64,000 bases of DNA, from NCBI GenBank assembly GCA_024803745.1, contig JANJXV010000025.1, positions 19,329,610-19,393,609 on the forward strand, in the 5' to 3' direction. The notes beneath the pieces were generated by a model. It was not told the DNA's origin. It ran no database searches and saw only the letters and a program-made list of their open reading frames with translations. A program made the position numbers and the translations under genes. Numbering within the stretch: position 1 is the first letter of the stretch; each line of letters opens with the position of its first letter. Source of the stretch: Megascapheus bottae. Taxonomy: Eukaryota > Chordata > Mammalia > Rodentia > Geomyidae. Below, piece after piece: positions 11,074 to 20,896 of the stretch.

Positions 11074-11152
<79 letters not shown>
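11057..11152. repeat. Compound (GGT)n(TG)n(GA)n microsatellite
   Basis: A GGT run (about 11059-11074), an alternating TG run (about 11076-11104, roughly 14 units) and a GA run (11104-11152, about 24 units). It ends 60 nt before the exon at 11213. In the transcript it reads UG repeats then GA repeats, ahead of the pyrimidine tract. Confidence 0.97.
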
Positions 11153-11155
<3 letters not shown>

Positions 11156-11212
11156 TTCTGAAATAGGCATTGAGGAATTAGTTATGTGCCCTTTTCCGGT
11201 CCTTTTTTTCAG

Positions 11213-11286
11213 ATGTGAAACCCTCCAATATGCTTGTAAACACCAGAGGACAGGTCAAGTTGTGTGACTTTGGAGTGAGCACTCAG
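11213..11286 (+). CDS. MAP2K5: MAP2K5 exon: catalytic loop and DFG motif
   Basis: A 74-nt exon coding the kinase catalytic core of MEK5, which phosphorylates the TEY motif of ERK5 (MAPK7) in the cytoplasm and nucleus. Its first two bases (AT) complete the Asp codon of the HRD catalytic loop. It then reads [24 protein letters not shown]: the Lys and Asn of the D-x-K-x-x-N catalytic loop and the DFG Mg-binding motif. By human numbering this is Asp283 to Gln307. The acceptor (pyrimidine tract ending ttttttcag) and donor (CAG|GTAGGT) are strong. The exon starts inside a codon and ends in phase 0, so skipping it would shift the frame and destroy the kinase. Identity is supported by the MEK5-specific CDFGVST followed in frame by LVNSIAKT. 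Confidence 0.97.
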
Positions 11287-12245
11287 GTAGGTTTCTTTTA
11301 CTACCACAGTGCTATCCCTCTGTGATGTCCACCTTTTTCTTTCAATCTCCTCTCAGGCTTAAAAAAAAAAACACCTAGCCACCAGACAAACATAGAAAGT
11401 CTACCTCTTTCCCTCGGCTGGGAGTGTGTTGTTCATTTTTAATCTCTGAGCGCGTTTCCTTCATCAGAATATGATTGTTCATTGTTTAATGACAGTAAAA
11501 ACTGCTGATATTGTAATTACTACTTCCGAATAGCAAACTTCATTGATATGCAGCTTTGATATGAAAGCGTTTTGGCCAGACAAAAGGGAGGGCAGAGTGG
11601 GAGCTGTGTCTAGGGAGCCCAACTGGCCCACAATAAAAATTAATACTGGGAGCAACAATAGCGGAGGGCCATTACAATGTGCAGCACAAATTTTAATTAA
11701 TTTCCATTTTGGGCCTCCCCTGAGGACCCCGGTGATAGTGACCTATGAGCGTGCTGTGATGTTGATTTGAATTGCAGCCACCTTTACTCCCAGCCAAACA
11801 TGAAGACCAAAGCAAAGGTCATCGCTGCATTATGAGTTGTCAAAGTCTGTTATCCCTCCAGCGTATTTAGCGTTCATTTCATTCTAGTAATGCATAGGGC
11901 TTCATTCACATTTTGAGCCATCTGACTAAAAAAATTGTACTTCAAAATCGACTTTTTATATCAGGCGGGTTTGGGGTACTAAAGTGCTTAAGCATCCTGC
12001 TTAAGTGAATTGTTTAAGGTTATCTGCTATAAACTGTAATGCTGTGCTTGTTTAAATTGGAAATCACATTCAAAAGAAAAGAGAGATTTAATCATTTTTA
12101 ATGCCTTTCTAGATAAATTTGTTCCCTTTTACATAATTTTTAGTTGATTTGTAGGAATGATGATTGTAGGTTAAATGAGGAATAATTGCCCATTTTATTT
12201 CCACATTATCTTTATATTGTTCTGACAGACTGTTTTGTCTCATAG
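11287..12245 (+). other. MAP2K5: MAP2K5 intron, 959 nt, repeat-free and conserved-looking
   Basis: A short intron between the catalytic-loop and activation-loop exons. No SINE is recognisable, which is unusual for this window. It holds many homeodomain-type TAATTA cores, a TGACAG core at 11490-11495, and a nuclear-receptor half-site-like AAAGGTCA near 11815. Candidate regulatory content is treated separately. Confidence 0.9.
11405..12120. promoter_or_regulatory. Candidate conserved noncoding element in a short MAP2K5 intron
   Basis: About 700 nt with no transposon and dense transcription-factor-like cores: TGACAG (11490-11495), several ATTAATT/TAATTAC runs, AAAGGTCA near 11815, and a pair of CTTAAG cores (gtgcttaagca / tgcttaagtga near 11980-12010, NKX2-like). 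The texture resembles vertebrate conserved noncoding elements. Without an alignment, function is inference. Confidence 0.4.
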
Positions 12246-12296
12246 CTGGTGAATTCTATAGCCAAGACGTATGTTGGAACAAATGCTTACATGGCG
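12246..12296 (+). CDS. MAP2K5: MAP2K5 exon: activation loop with Ser311/Thr315
   Basis: A 51-nt, phase 0-0 exon coding LVNSIAKTYVGTNAYMA. It carries the MEK5 activation-loop phosphosites S-I-A-K-T (human Ser311 and Thr315), phosphorylated by MEKK2/MEKK3 to switch MEK5 on, followed by the P+1 loop GTNAYMA leading into PER in the next exon. The acceptor ends catag and the donor is GCG|GTAAGT. Its length is a multiple of three and it is symmetric in phase, so skipping would remove the activation loop without a frameshift, giving a kinase that cannot be activated normally. Whether that occurs is not visible here. Confidence 0.97.
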
Positions 12297-12537
12297 GTAA
12301 GTAAACTTATGCAAAAATAACATTTTAAAACCAACATCTTTATCTTTATGTACTTGGTAATGTACAGTTCTTGAATTAATTCTCTAGCTTTAGCTGAGCA
12401 GATCATAAATTACAAAATCAATTCAGTCATGATCCAATTTTTAAATCTTAAGAAGCCATGAGCGTTTATAGAGGAGCTATGAACTTATATAACTTCCTTG
12501 ACTTAACTGGTGTAAGTTCTTTTCTTCTTTTCCCTTG

Positions 12538-12728
12538 TCAGTAGTGGGGCTTGAACTCTGGGGCCTGAGCACTGTCACTGTCCCTGAGTTCTTTAGCTCA
12601 AGGCTAGTTTTTTGAGCCAGAGCACCACTTCCTGTTTCCTGGTTAATGAGAGATAAGAGTCTTGTGGACTTTTGTGCCTGGGCTGGCTTTGAACCTCTCA
12701 GATACAGGTGTGAATGACCCGCACCAAG
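12538..12728 (-). mobile_element. SINE, 7SL-like-left dimer
   Basis: gtggggcttgaactctgggg, cactgtccctgagttcttta, linker ggttaatgagagataagagt, left half ggctggctttgaacctctca, and a shortened end. Confidence 0.85.
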
Positions 12729-12769
12729 TGTGAAATTTCTGAGGACTGGTTTTCTTTGTTCATTTGTTT

Positions 12770-12968
12770 TGTGTTTTTGGCAGTACTGGGGTTTGAACTG
12801 AATGCTTTATCTTTAGCTAGATAGATATTTTTGCATTTGAGCCAGGTCTCCAGCCCTTTCAGATAGAATCCTGCATTTTTGCTTAGGGCTGGCCTCAGTT
12901 TCTCCCTCTCCCCCAGTGTACATCTCTTGAGCTACTGGGATTACAGGTTTGCACCATCATGTGTGCCA
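12770..12968 (-). mobile_element. Old SINE, ID plus B1-like (B4-type)
   Basis: ID-like part ggcagtactggggtttgaac and tttgagccaggtctccagcc, followed by B1-like gagctactgggattacaggt. Resembles the old SINE at 3762-4010. Confidence 0.65.
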
Positions 12969-12971
12969 GAA

Positions 12972-13440
12972 CCTCTTCATTTTTATATAATATAATTCTA
13001 TTAGGGTGTTGTTGTATAGAGAGGTTACCATTTCATATGTCAGGTAATGAGTACAATTCCTTTTTGGACACTATCACCCCTTTGCTTTCTACCCATTTCT
13101 CCTTCATGTCCCTGCCCATAAGTTACATAGTTCATTTTCCATATAGTATGTACTGAATACACTCTCATGACTGCATTTGTTTACCTTCCCTACCCCATTT
13201 CTGCACCCTCCTCTTTGCCCACCCCCCAAAAAAAGAAAAAGAAAAAACAGAAACAACGCTACCACTATTACCAATAGTACCAACAAAAACCCCATATTTT
13301 CATTTCCTGAAATTTGTTTTGATAAATAGTATTATAAATGTTCAGAGGGGTTATATCTTGGGGTTCCTTCCCTAAGAGGATCCTCCTTTACTCTGACTGC
13401 AAAATCTCTTCATTTTGAAGTTTAGGCCTATAGTATTATG
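12972..13440 (+). repeat. Unclassified dispersed repeat family, copy A
   Basis: Shares ordered blocks with copies at 23709-24420 and 62351-63022: a tcaggtaatgagtac-type block, a cacccctt pyrimidine-rich block, cataagttacatagttcatt, and the tttgttttgataaatagtat end. Its distal end (13318 onward) merges into the inverted repeat with 9816-10225. I could not assign it to a named family. Confidence 0.6.
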
Positions 13441-13532
13441 GTACTTTATAACATATTGGCTGTATTTTTCCACATAGGTTATTTAATTACCCTAAAGTGT
13501 ACAAAGACATCAGTCAGTAATAACTTTTTCCC
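13318..13532. repeat. Inverted-repeat partner of 9816-10225
   Basis: The reverse complement of 9816-9870 plus 10062-10225 aligns along this interval. It includes a perfect 30-nt match (13364-13393 against 10155-10184, centred on gaggatcctc), then cactttataa- and ttaccctaaagt-type blocks. The two arms flank the exons at 11213 and 12246. Confidence 0.85.
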
Positions 13533-13767
13533 CAGAAATACAAAATAGTTTTATTACTAGATCAAAATTAAATTATTGGTATAGCCAGATCTTATTTATG
13601 GATCTCTGAATGGGTTTTGCAGGCACTTCTCTTTAGAATTTCTACCTGTATATTTTGTTTAGTTGTTATATGCAACTATTATAATATTATTTACTTAGTT
13701 TCACTGAATTGAATTTGCCAATAATAAAAAGTAGAGGAAAATCTTTTTCTTACCCTTGAGTAGAAGT

Positions 13768-13866
13768 CTTTTTTTAAATTGTATTTTATTGTTGGGGTAA
13801 CATATAGCAGGGATTTAGTTACATTCATCAGGTAGTGGGTATATTATCTCTTGAACATTGATACAT
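13768..13866 (+). repeat. Unclassified dispersed repeat family, copy B (short)
   Basis: attgtattttattgttgggg, then gttacattcatcaggtagtg and ttgaacattg. Nearly the same as 31806-31945 and related to the start of copies A, C and E. Confidence 0.65.
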
Positions 13867-13963
13867 CTGGAAAAAGTCGTTTGTGTCAATAAAAATGCTT
13901 TAGTTCATTGGTTTATACATTACTCTGAGAATAGGAAGATAAAAAGCAAGCAGAAGCCTGTTG

Positions 13964-14173
13964 TTTTTTTTTTTTTTTTTTTGGTCAGTCTTGGTACTTG
14001 AACTCAGGGCCTGAGCACTGCCCTTGGACACTTTTTGCTCAAGGGTAGGCACACTGCCACTTGAGGCAAAGCACCACTTACAGCTTTTTCTAAGTATGTG
14101 GTACTGTGGACTCAATCCCAGGGCTTCATGCATGCTAGGCGAGCACTCTACCACTAGGCTACAGTCCTGGCCC
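13964..14173 (-). mobile_element. SINE, ID-like-left dimer
   Basis: T tail, right monomer gaactcagggcctgagcact to gcaaagcaccactt, left monomer gggcttcatgcatgctaggc and accactaggctac, ending cctggccc. Confidence 0.92.
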
Positions 14174-15212
14174 TTGAGCAAAGTTCTTATTTCATTGTTT
14201 TGGGCTGAATTTTTACAAGAATTCTAGATTGAGTTAGTTAACCTCTTTCACTTCAGTAGCCTTTGTTTATATGGTATAAAAGACAATTTTAGTGTGGATA
14301 GAACTCTTTATTGTGGCTCTTGCTCTCCATTTTTTGTTGTTGTTCACCAATTATTTTGATTGAAATATTTCAATATGGATCTTCTCATAATAGTACAGAA
14401 TTTTTCTTTCATTCAGGTATCAGAAAATTGAAAGGTTTTGTTGTTGTTGTGATTGTTTGTTTTCTAAGCAAAGGGTTGGGGCACAAAGATTAACTTTGAA
14501 GTCAACTTATCTGCTTTGGGAAACCTAACTTTCCTTCTGGGCTGAGATTGGTGAGCCATCTCTGCAGTTAACAAAGCCCTGCTGAATGCTGGATTCAGAC
14601 TTGAAAGAACATGAAACACTCTGATTTAAAAAGAAAAACTGTCAATGAAACAACTTGCCAACTACCTATCATGTTCTTAGTAGCTTTAAATTGTTCTAAT
14701 AATTAAGCCACATTATATTTAAATGTGCAAATCTAGATTACAGTTGTCTTTCCCAGATGGACATTAGAGAAATTATTTTTTTCCTTTTTGTTTATGGATA
14801 AATGTGAAGTGAGTCTCAGTTAATTGAAAATGGGAGTATTAAAATTAGGAAATGTTTCCTCAGATTGGCAGAGCTAAAAATTGCTTTGCTTCTTTGGTGA
14901 GTTAATTGTCATTATCAACTTTGTAATTCAAGCTGTAAAAAGAATAAACTACTTAGGAAGAAAACACTAATAGCCTAGTAGTAATAGCAAGAGCTTTATT
15001 TACTTTAGTAAGTCAAGTACTTACCTAGATTGTGGGAGATTAAAGGTTGGAGATGGGAGATCATGGCCCTAACTCTCTTAGGGTGTTAATCCATGCATTT
15101 GTCTGCTGGCAATCTCTTGAGGGAAACAGCGTGGTATTTGGAAGTTTTCAAAACCACAACTGGATCTCATTTCAGCTAGTGTAGTTTATAATTTTGAATT
15201 GCACATCAATAT

Positions 15213-15405
15213 CTATGCCAAGTGTTAGAGAACTACAGCCCTCAGTTTGTTTGTGTAAGTAACATTTTATTGGAATGTGGCCAGGGCCATTTGAGTATGT
15301 GTTGGGTATGGCTGCTCTCATACTATGGTGGCAGAGCTGAGCAGTTATGACAGTTGCTACAAAAACCATAAGGCCCTTTACAGAAAAAAAATTGCCAATC
15401 CCTTG
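15213..15405. mobile_element. hAT-type nonautonomous DNA transposon relic (MER3-like)
   Basis: cattttattggaatgtggcc, the ggtatggctgctctcatact block, gcagagctgagcagttatga and ggccctttacagaaaa follow, in order, the mammalian MER3/MER58-type hAT-Charlie sequence. The ends (agagaactacagccc and ttgccaatccctt) resemble degraded inverted termini. Naming is from memory. Confidence 0.6.
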
Positions 15406-15647
15406 CCTATGGCAGTGAAAGCAATATCTGAAACCTTTAGGTAAATCACCAACTGTTCATTGCTAGTCAGGGATAGTATAAGAACTTTGCAATCAAGAGA
15501 AGATGTAAGTGAAACAGAAAACATGACAGAAGTGAGTATGGCCTAAGAAAGCCTTAAGCTATCTTATTGAGAAAGTAAGAGGGAATACAGTGTACACATG
15601 GTGATTCAAAAGAGATATGACAAGGATTCTTAGAGAAGAGAGAGTAG

Positions 15648-15862
15648 GGGGCCCGGAGTTTGGCCTAGTGGTAGAGTGCTTGCCTAGCATGCATGAAGAC
15701 CCAGGTTTGAGTCCTTGGTGCCACATACATAGAAAAAAAGCTGGAAATGGTGCTGTGGCTCAAGTGGTAGAGCCCTAGCCTTGAGAAAGCCCAAGGACAG
15801 TGCTCAGGCCCTGAGCTCAATCCCCAGGACTGGCAAAAAAAAAAAAAGAAAGAAAGAAAGAA
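15648..15862 (+). mobile_element. SINE, ID-like-left dimer with target-site duplication
   Basis: gcccggagtttggcctagtg, box B ggtttgagtcc, right monomer ctcaagtggtagagccctag to ccccaggactggc, then an A/GAAA tail. Flanks agagagagtaggg occur at about 15637-15649 and again near 15870-15882. Confidence 0.93.
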
Positions 15863-15881
15863 AAGAAAAGAGAGAGTAGGG

Positions 15882-16066
15882 ACAGGGAGTGTGATCTAGC
15901 TGTAGACTCCTTGCCTAGCATGCATGAAGGCTTGAATTCAATTCCTCAGTACCACATATACAGAAAAAAGCTGGAAGTGGTGCTGTGGTTCAAATGGTAG
16001 AGTACTAGCCTTGAAAAAACTTAAGGACAGTCCCCAGGTACTGTTTAAAGCCCCAGGACTAGCAGC
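15882..16066 (+). mobile_element. SINE, ID-like-left dimer, tandem neighbour
   Basis: Begins acagggagtgtgatctagct right after the 3' flank of the previous copy and in the same orientation. Right monomer gtggttcaaatggtagagta to ccccaggactagc. It is more diverged than its neighbour. Confidence 0.88.
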
Positions 16067-16069
16067 GAA

Positions 16070-16152
16070 TAAAGAAAGGAAGAAAGGAAGGAAGGAAGGA
16101 AGGAAGGAAGGAAGGAAGGAAGGAAGGAAGGAAGGAGAAAAAGAAAGAATGA

Positions 16153-16184
<32 letters not shown>

Positions 16185-16216
16185 AAAGAAAGAAAAGGGA
16201 GAGAGGGAAAAGAGTG
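16070..16216. repeat. Purine microsatellite (GGAA)n(GAAA)n
   Basis: All-purine tract (bar one T) of GGAA then GAAA units, about 145 nt, grown from the tail of the SINE ending at 16066. Confidence 0.97.
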
Positions 16217-16354
16217 AGCAGAAGCATGCTAAGGAGGTAGCGCAGATATTATGATGTACCATCCGCATTTTGTATTCATTTTTTTCATGTTATGTTCATG
16301 TATGCTACTTTCCATTGATAATAGCATCAATAATTACAGTAAACAATTAGCACT

Positions 16355-16650
16355 CTGTGCCAGTTTTTTTTTGTTTTGGTTTTTTTGGGTAAAAAAGAAA
16401 AAGAGTTATGCTGCCTTATGCTTCACCTTGAGCACACCTTATAGCCCCTCGTACTTTATCTGTTCGTGTTTTGCTCATGATTCTCCTACTTAAGGGCCTC
16501 ATAGCATGGATTACAGGCAGGAAATACCATGCTAGTTTATTGGATAAAATTGAGTTCCACTAACTTTTTTCCCACGTTGACTTCAAAGCAGGATCCTTTC
16601 ACCTCCCAATCAGCTAGGATTAGAGGCATGACTTACTACATCTAGCCTTT
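16355..16650 (-). mobile_element. Old B1-like SINE dimer
   Basis: Diverged reverse monomers ending catggattacaggcaggaaa and cagctaggattagaggcatg. T-rich start at 16366-16388. Confidence 0.55.
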
Positions 16651-16800
16651 TAAATCCTCATAACAGCTCTATGACATAATGTTACTTTTCTTATTCTATA
16701 GATGAAGAAACTGAGGCAGAAGTTATATGATTTACCCAATTCCACACAGCTAATAATGTAGGAAAGCTGAGATTCAAATTTATGTCTTCAGCTTCCAGAC
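16650..16800 (-). mobile_element. MIR relic
   Basis: aaatcctcataacagctcta, then ctatagatgaagaaactgag gcag, then acacagctaataatgtagg: classic reverse-strand MIR order over about 140 nt. Confidence 0.82.
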
Positions 16801-17171
16801 ATTAATCTCTTTAATGCCTCTCACTGTGTCTAAGTTTTCACTATGTCTTCTCCAGGTTAGACTATGAATGTCACAGAGGTGGGACTTATTCTGCTCACTT
16901 TCTATACCTGTCCTCCACACAGTGCCCAGTGAGTGAATTAGCTGATAATGGCTACCTCCCAAAAGTATCTAGTTCATTTTCATAAGCAGAGAATCAAATT
17001 CTTTATAGTAAATATCTTATCTGTATGAAGTTCTACAAGACCCAAAGTATCCAAATGCAACCAGCTAACTTGTTCAGATTTTGAAAAGATCATGTTGGGG
17101 CCAGATTTTTCTCCTATAACTCAAGTACAAGATACAAGACAGTAGGACAAAAAAAAAATAAGAAAAAAATA

Positions 17172-17362
17172 TTTTTTGACAGTCCCAGGGCTTGAACTCA
17201 GGACCTTGAGCACTGTTCTTGGGCTTTCTCAATGCTAGAGCTCTACCACTTGAGCCACAGCATCACTTCTGACTTTTTTCTATGTATGTTGTACCAAGAA
17301 ATCAAATCTGGGTCTTCGTGCATGCTAGGCAAGCACTCTACCACTAGGCCAAACTACTGGCC
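17172..17362 (-). mobile_element. SINE, ID-like-left dimer
   Basis: ttttttgacagtcccagggc, ctaccacttgagccacagca, linker tatgtatgttgtaccaag, gtgcatgctaggcaagcact, ending tactggcct. A-rich flanks may be its target duplication. Confidence 0.9.
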
Positions 17363-17798
17363 TGAAGAAAAAAAAATGTTGAAGGAAAAATAAATTTCTA
17401 ACATCTCAAATCTTTTTATGATACAGGATACTTAAACAGTAGGCTTGTAGAAGACTTGGAAAAAAATCATGAACCAGCCTCTTCACTGGGAAACTGAGGG
17501 GTCCTTCAAGGTCATGATAATTGGGTTCAGCAGGTACATTCAGCCACAGCATGAAGATTTTACAACTATACTTTGAAAGAATTTCATCCAGGATTATAAA
17601 AGTGGTCCAGAAGGCTTTGAGACACATACTGTTTTTCAGAAATTCTGATTACTAAAATTACTCTTTTCTTAAGATTAAACTCCCTAAAACTTTAACAAAC
17701 TACTTACTGTATTTTTCTACTATGAAATTTTAAAAACCGGGTGTCGAAGTTTGCCTTTATTGTCAATAATTGGAATTTGAGAAATTTCAAAATAATGT

Positions 17799-18012
17799 TG
17801 TGGCCAGTTGTTGGTAAGCGTAATCCTAACTACTTGGGAGACTGAAATCTGAAGATTAAGATTGGAAGACAGCAGAATGGGAAATTCCTCAAAACTCCCA
17901 TCTCCAAGTAACTAGCAAAAAGCTGGGCCACAGGTGTAGCTCCAGTGATAGAGGGTAAGTCTTGAGCAAGCCAACTGAGTGAGTGGGAAGCCCCAAGTTC
18001 AAGGCCTCAGAC
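17799..18012 (+). mobile_element. SINE, 7SL-like-left dimer, diverged
   Basis: aagcgtaatcctaactactt, linker catctccaagtaactagc, right monomer caggtgtagctccagtgata to caagttcaaggcctcagac. Confidence 0.78.
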
Positions 18013-18019
18013 TTATACT

Positions 18020-18886
18020 TTGGGATCAGAAAGTCAATCTAAATTATTCTTATGTACAAATTTAATATAATACCCATTAAAGTCCTAGTATCATTCTTCA
18101 TAGAATTACAGAAATCAGTCCAAAAGTTCATAGGGAGATATAAAAGACCTTAAAGAGCAAAACAGTTTTAAGTAAAAAGTAAACCACTGGAAGTACCACA
18201 ATACCTGACTTCAAATTATACTACAGAACCGTAAGAAAATCAGCTTGATTCTGGCTCTAAAACAGGCCTGAAGACCAATGGGAACTATATAGAAGTCACA
18301 GGAATAAAGTTGCACAGCTATAGCCCACTAATTTATAGCTGGAAACCAAAAACACCCAGTGGAAAAAGGCAGCCTCTTGAACAAACATGCTCAGAAAACA
18401 GTTTCATCTGAAACTAGACCACTGTTTCTTACCTAGTACAAAACTCCAGTTGCATCAAAGACATCAAAGTAAGATCTGAAACTTTAAATCTATTACAGAA
18501 AAATGTAAGGAAAACCCTGGACGTTAGAGACGCAGGTAACTTTTTTTCTCTTTATAGGACTCCAGATACCCAAAGGGCAGAAACAAGAATTGACAAATGG
18601 GACTATATCAAATTAATTTCTGTACAGCAAAAGAAGTAGCCACCAGAATCAAGAGACAACCTGCAGAATGGGAGAAAATCCTCACCAGCTATTTACCAGA
18701 AAAAAATTAATTTCTAGAATGTAGAAGGAACTAAAAAATTAAACAGTAAGAGAACAGATAACCCATTTAACAAACAGGCAAAGAAATTAAACAGTTCTCA
18801 TAAGACGGAAAACAAAATGGCTAATTGATACAAGAAGAAACGTTCAACACCCATAGCCATAAAGGTAATGCTAAGAAAACAGACAA
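18020..18886 (+). pseudogene. L1 ORF2 (reverse transcriptase, C-terminal part) relic
   Basis: Matches in order the C-terminal third of LINE-1 ORF2: the ttacagaaatcagtccaaaa block, acctgacttcaaattatact, gacaaatgggactatatcaa, gcaaaagaagtagccaccag and tgggagaaaatcctcacc. Stops and indels break the frame throughout, so no protein is made. It ends where a SINE begins at 18897. Confidence 0.85.
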
Positions 18887-18896
18887 CAAATGCTGA

Positions 18897-19155
18897 CAGA
18901 GCCAGGTGCTGGTGATGGTTCATGCCAACCCCCGGAGGAAACCCTGATCAGCAGAAAGAAATCTGAGGACTACATTTTGAAGCCAGCCCAGGCAGAAAAG
19001 TCCAAGATACTCTTATCTCCCCTTAACGAGCAAAAAAGCCGAAAGTGGAGGCGTGACTCAAGTGGTAGAACATTAGCCTTGAACAGAAAAAGCTAAGGGA
19101 CAGCACCCAGGCCCTGAGTTCAAACCCCAGTACCAACACATAAAACAAAATAAAC
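18897..19155 (+). mobile_element. SINE, 7SL-like-left dimer
   Basis: gagccaggtgctggtgatgg, ctgaggactacattttgaag, linker tatctccccttaacgagc, right monomer gcgtgactcaagtggtagaa to gttcaaaccccagtacc, and an A-rich tail. Confidence 0.85.
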
Positions 19156-19378
19156 CATAGTCTTCAAGTCCTTTCTCTCAAAGTACAAGTTAAAACATAT
19201 ACTTGAATATGCTTTGTCACTCCCTAATTAAGACTACTAAATTTGGAGGGAGAAGACCTAGGGTCAAGTCACATTCCTTCCCCAAATTAATTCACTGCCT
19301 AAGAGTCTTTTTTCCCCTTATCTGTGGAATAGGAATAGTAGTACTCCTCACAACAGAGCATGTAGAGGATGCATATGT

Positions 19379-19401
19379 TTATATATATATATATATATAT
19401 A
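19379..19401. repeat. (TA)n microsatellite
   Basis: About eleven TA units, 167 nt upstream of the acceptor at 19567. Confidence 0.95.
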
Positions 19402-19567
19402 ATTTTTAAATATCATCTACATAATACATATACACAGATACATGTGCAATTGTTTTGCTATCCTTAAAGTGCTATGAAGATGTTGTTTCCTCACTTTAAC
19501 CCAGCTCATGTTCAGTATTAAGGTTCCTGGAGTAATCAGTACATAAACACCCTCTGTTTTCTTACAG

Positions 19568-19639
19568 CCTGAAAGAATTTCAGGGGAGCAGTATGGAATC
19601 CATTCTGATGTCTGGAGCTTAGGGATCTCTTTCATGGAG
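19568..19639 (+). CDS. MAP2K5: MAP2K5 exon: PER motif and helix F
   Basis: A 72-nt, phase 0-0 exon coding PERISGEQYGIH followed by SDVWSLGISFME. PER is the MAP2K counterpart of the kinase APE motif, anchoring the activation segment. SDVWSLG contains the invariant subdomain IX Asp in helix F, which stabilises the catalytic loop. By human numbering it spans 325-348. The acceptor is tctgttttcttacag and the donor GAG|GTAGGT. It joins in frame to YMA of the previous exon and LALG of the next. The exon preserves frame on skipping but removes structurally essential residues. Confidence 0.97.
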
Positions 19640-19841
19640 GTAGGTTGTTGGCACACAACACATAGATATGTATTGTGCATATCTGTACTAAATAAATGTC
19701 CCATAGGAAAAACAGAGATTTTGAAAGAATGCACCTTTAGTGTTTTTTACACACACGCACACAGAGAAAGAGTTTGACTCTAAAGTTATTACTCATTTTT
19801 ATGTCATGTGGCTTATGGACTGAGTCTGAGTTATTCTAAAG

Positions 19842-19975
19842 CACTGTTTCTCACTGATTGACCTGTATTAGGATACAGCCCCATCCAAGACCAGTTAAAT
19901 CCAATTCTCTGATAATCTATATGCTAAACATGTTCCCTGAGTGATCATTTTGCACACTATATCTGGAGAACCTGT
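19842..19975 (+). mobile_element. MER5A-like hAT DNA transposon relic
   Basis: agcactgtttctcactgatt at one end, a central ccaagaccagttaaatcc / tctctgataatctatatg, and tgatcattttgcacactat towards the other end follow the MER5A plan. Diverged. Confidence 0.5.
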
Positions 19976-20896
19976 GTTCTAAAAGAAGGTTTCCAGAAAA
20001 ACTATGTGTGGTAGCTGCCTTGTTATAATGCATATGTAATTCCCACAGGTATTGCCCTTTACTTACTTGAATGTATATAAAAAAAGAAAAATCACTTCAT
20101 TCTAATATGACCATGGTACATGTATGTAAAATGTAGGGGTGGGGTGGGTAGGTTATGTAGCATAATTTTACCTTAGTCTTTATGCTGTATTTAGAATGGA
20201 CTTCATCTTGGTATGTTAAATGCAGCCCCACTAGAACTTGCTTATAAAATGACCAGATGACGTAGTATAAACATATCTGGAGGGGGTGGGTATAACTGTA
20301 CATAAGGGGGAAGAAATATCAGAGCACATTGCATACATGTCTGAGAAATACAACAAAACCAATTTTTTTTTTTTTTTTGCAATAGGGCTCTTTTCTATTA
20401 TACGTTAGCTTGACAGCCTTTAAAAGTGTAAGGACACCTTTAGTGGATGAATGCATATAAAGCAACATTGATGATTTACAGAGGAAGGAAAGGTGTTATA
20501 TGTGACTGGGAGGATGATCTTTCCTTTTTTTTTTTCAATGATGTATGTGTTAAATTTTATTTATACTCATTGGTTGTTGGCTTTGAATATAACATTCATC
20601 ATACAATCAACATATGAATAAAGGGAGTAGCTATTTCTGGAAATTATTTAAAGGCAAGGTATTTCTATTTCTGAATTGCATATAATTCATGTAGTCTTAA
20701 TATTTAAAGGTATATTCCTTTGTTTAAATGTCTCTCTGATTCTTTTGTCAGAGATTAACATTTTTTATTTATTCAGTAAACATGACATACAGCTAATATA
20801 TTAAAAGCCATGTATCATAATTAGTGGAAGCTTTAATCCAGTGATCCAATTATCCAATTAAAATCAATTATTTAGTAAATTTAATAAATTCCAATA

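Larger units (their letters stand above)
1..11212 (+). other. MAP2K5: MAP2K5 intron, 3' part, before the catalytic-loop exon
   Basis: Noncoding. It holds an old L1 tail (about 3440-4480), its inverted relative (about 9540-10225), many SINEs in both orientations, MIR relics, and a SINE-poor block at about 5413-6990 described separately. The acceptor at 11211-11212 is preceded by a good pyrimidine tract, itself preceded by a (TG)n(GA)n microsatellite. I see nothing recognisable at about 251-800 and 1010-1570 beyond AT-rich unique sequence. Confidence 0.85.
12297..19567 (+). other. MAP2K5: MAP2K5 intron, 7,271 nt
   Basis: Noncoding intron between the activation-loop exon and the PER exon. It contains SINEs, repeat-family copies at about 12972-13440 and 13768-13866, a MER3-like relic, a purine microsatellite cluster near 16.1 kb and an L1 ORF2 relic. 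I see nothing recognisable at about 14174-15210. Confidence 0.9.

Noticed and set aside
1..11212. Preceding MAP2K5 exon (ending LKILHR plus one base)
   Set aside because: No matching sequence seen in this interval.
18020..18886. Functional L1 ORF2
   Set aside because: Only a C-terminal part with frameshifts and stops; no endonuclease or full reverse transcriptase domain.
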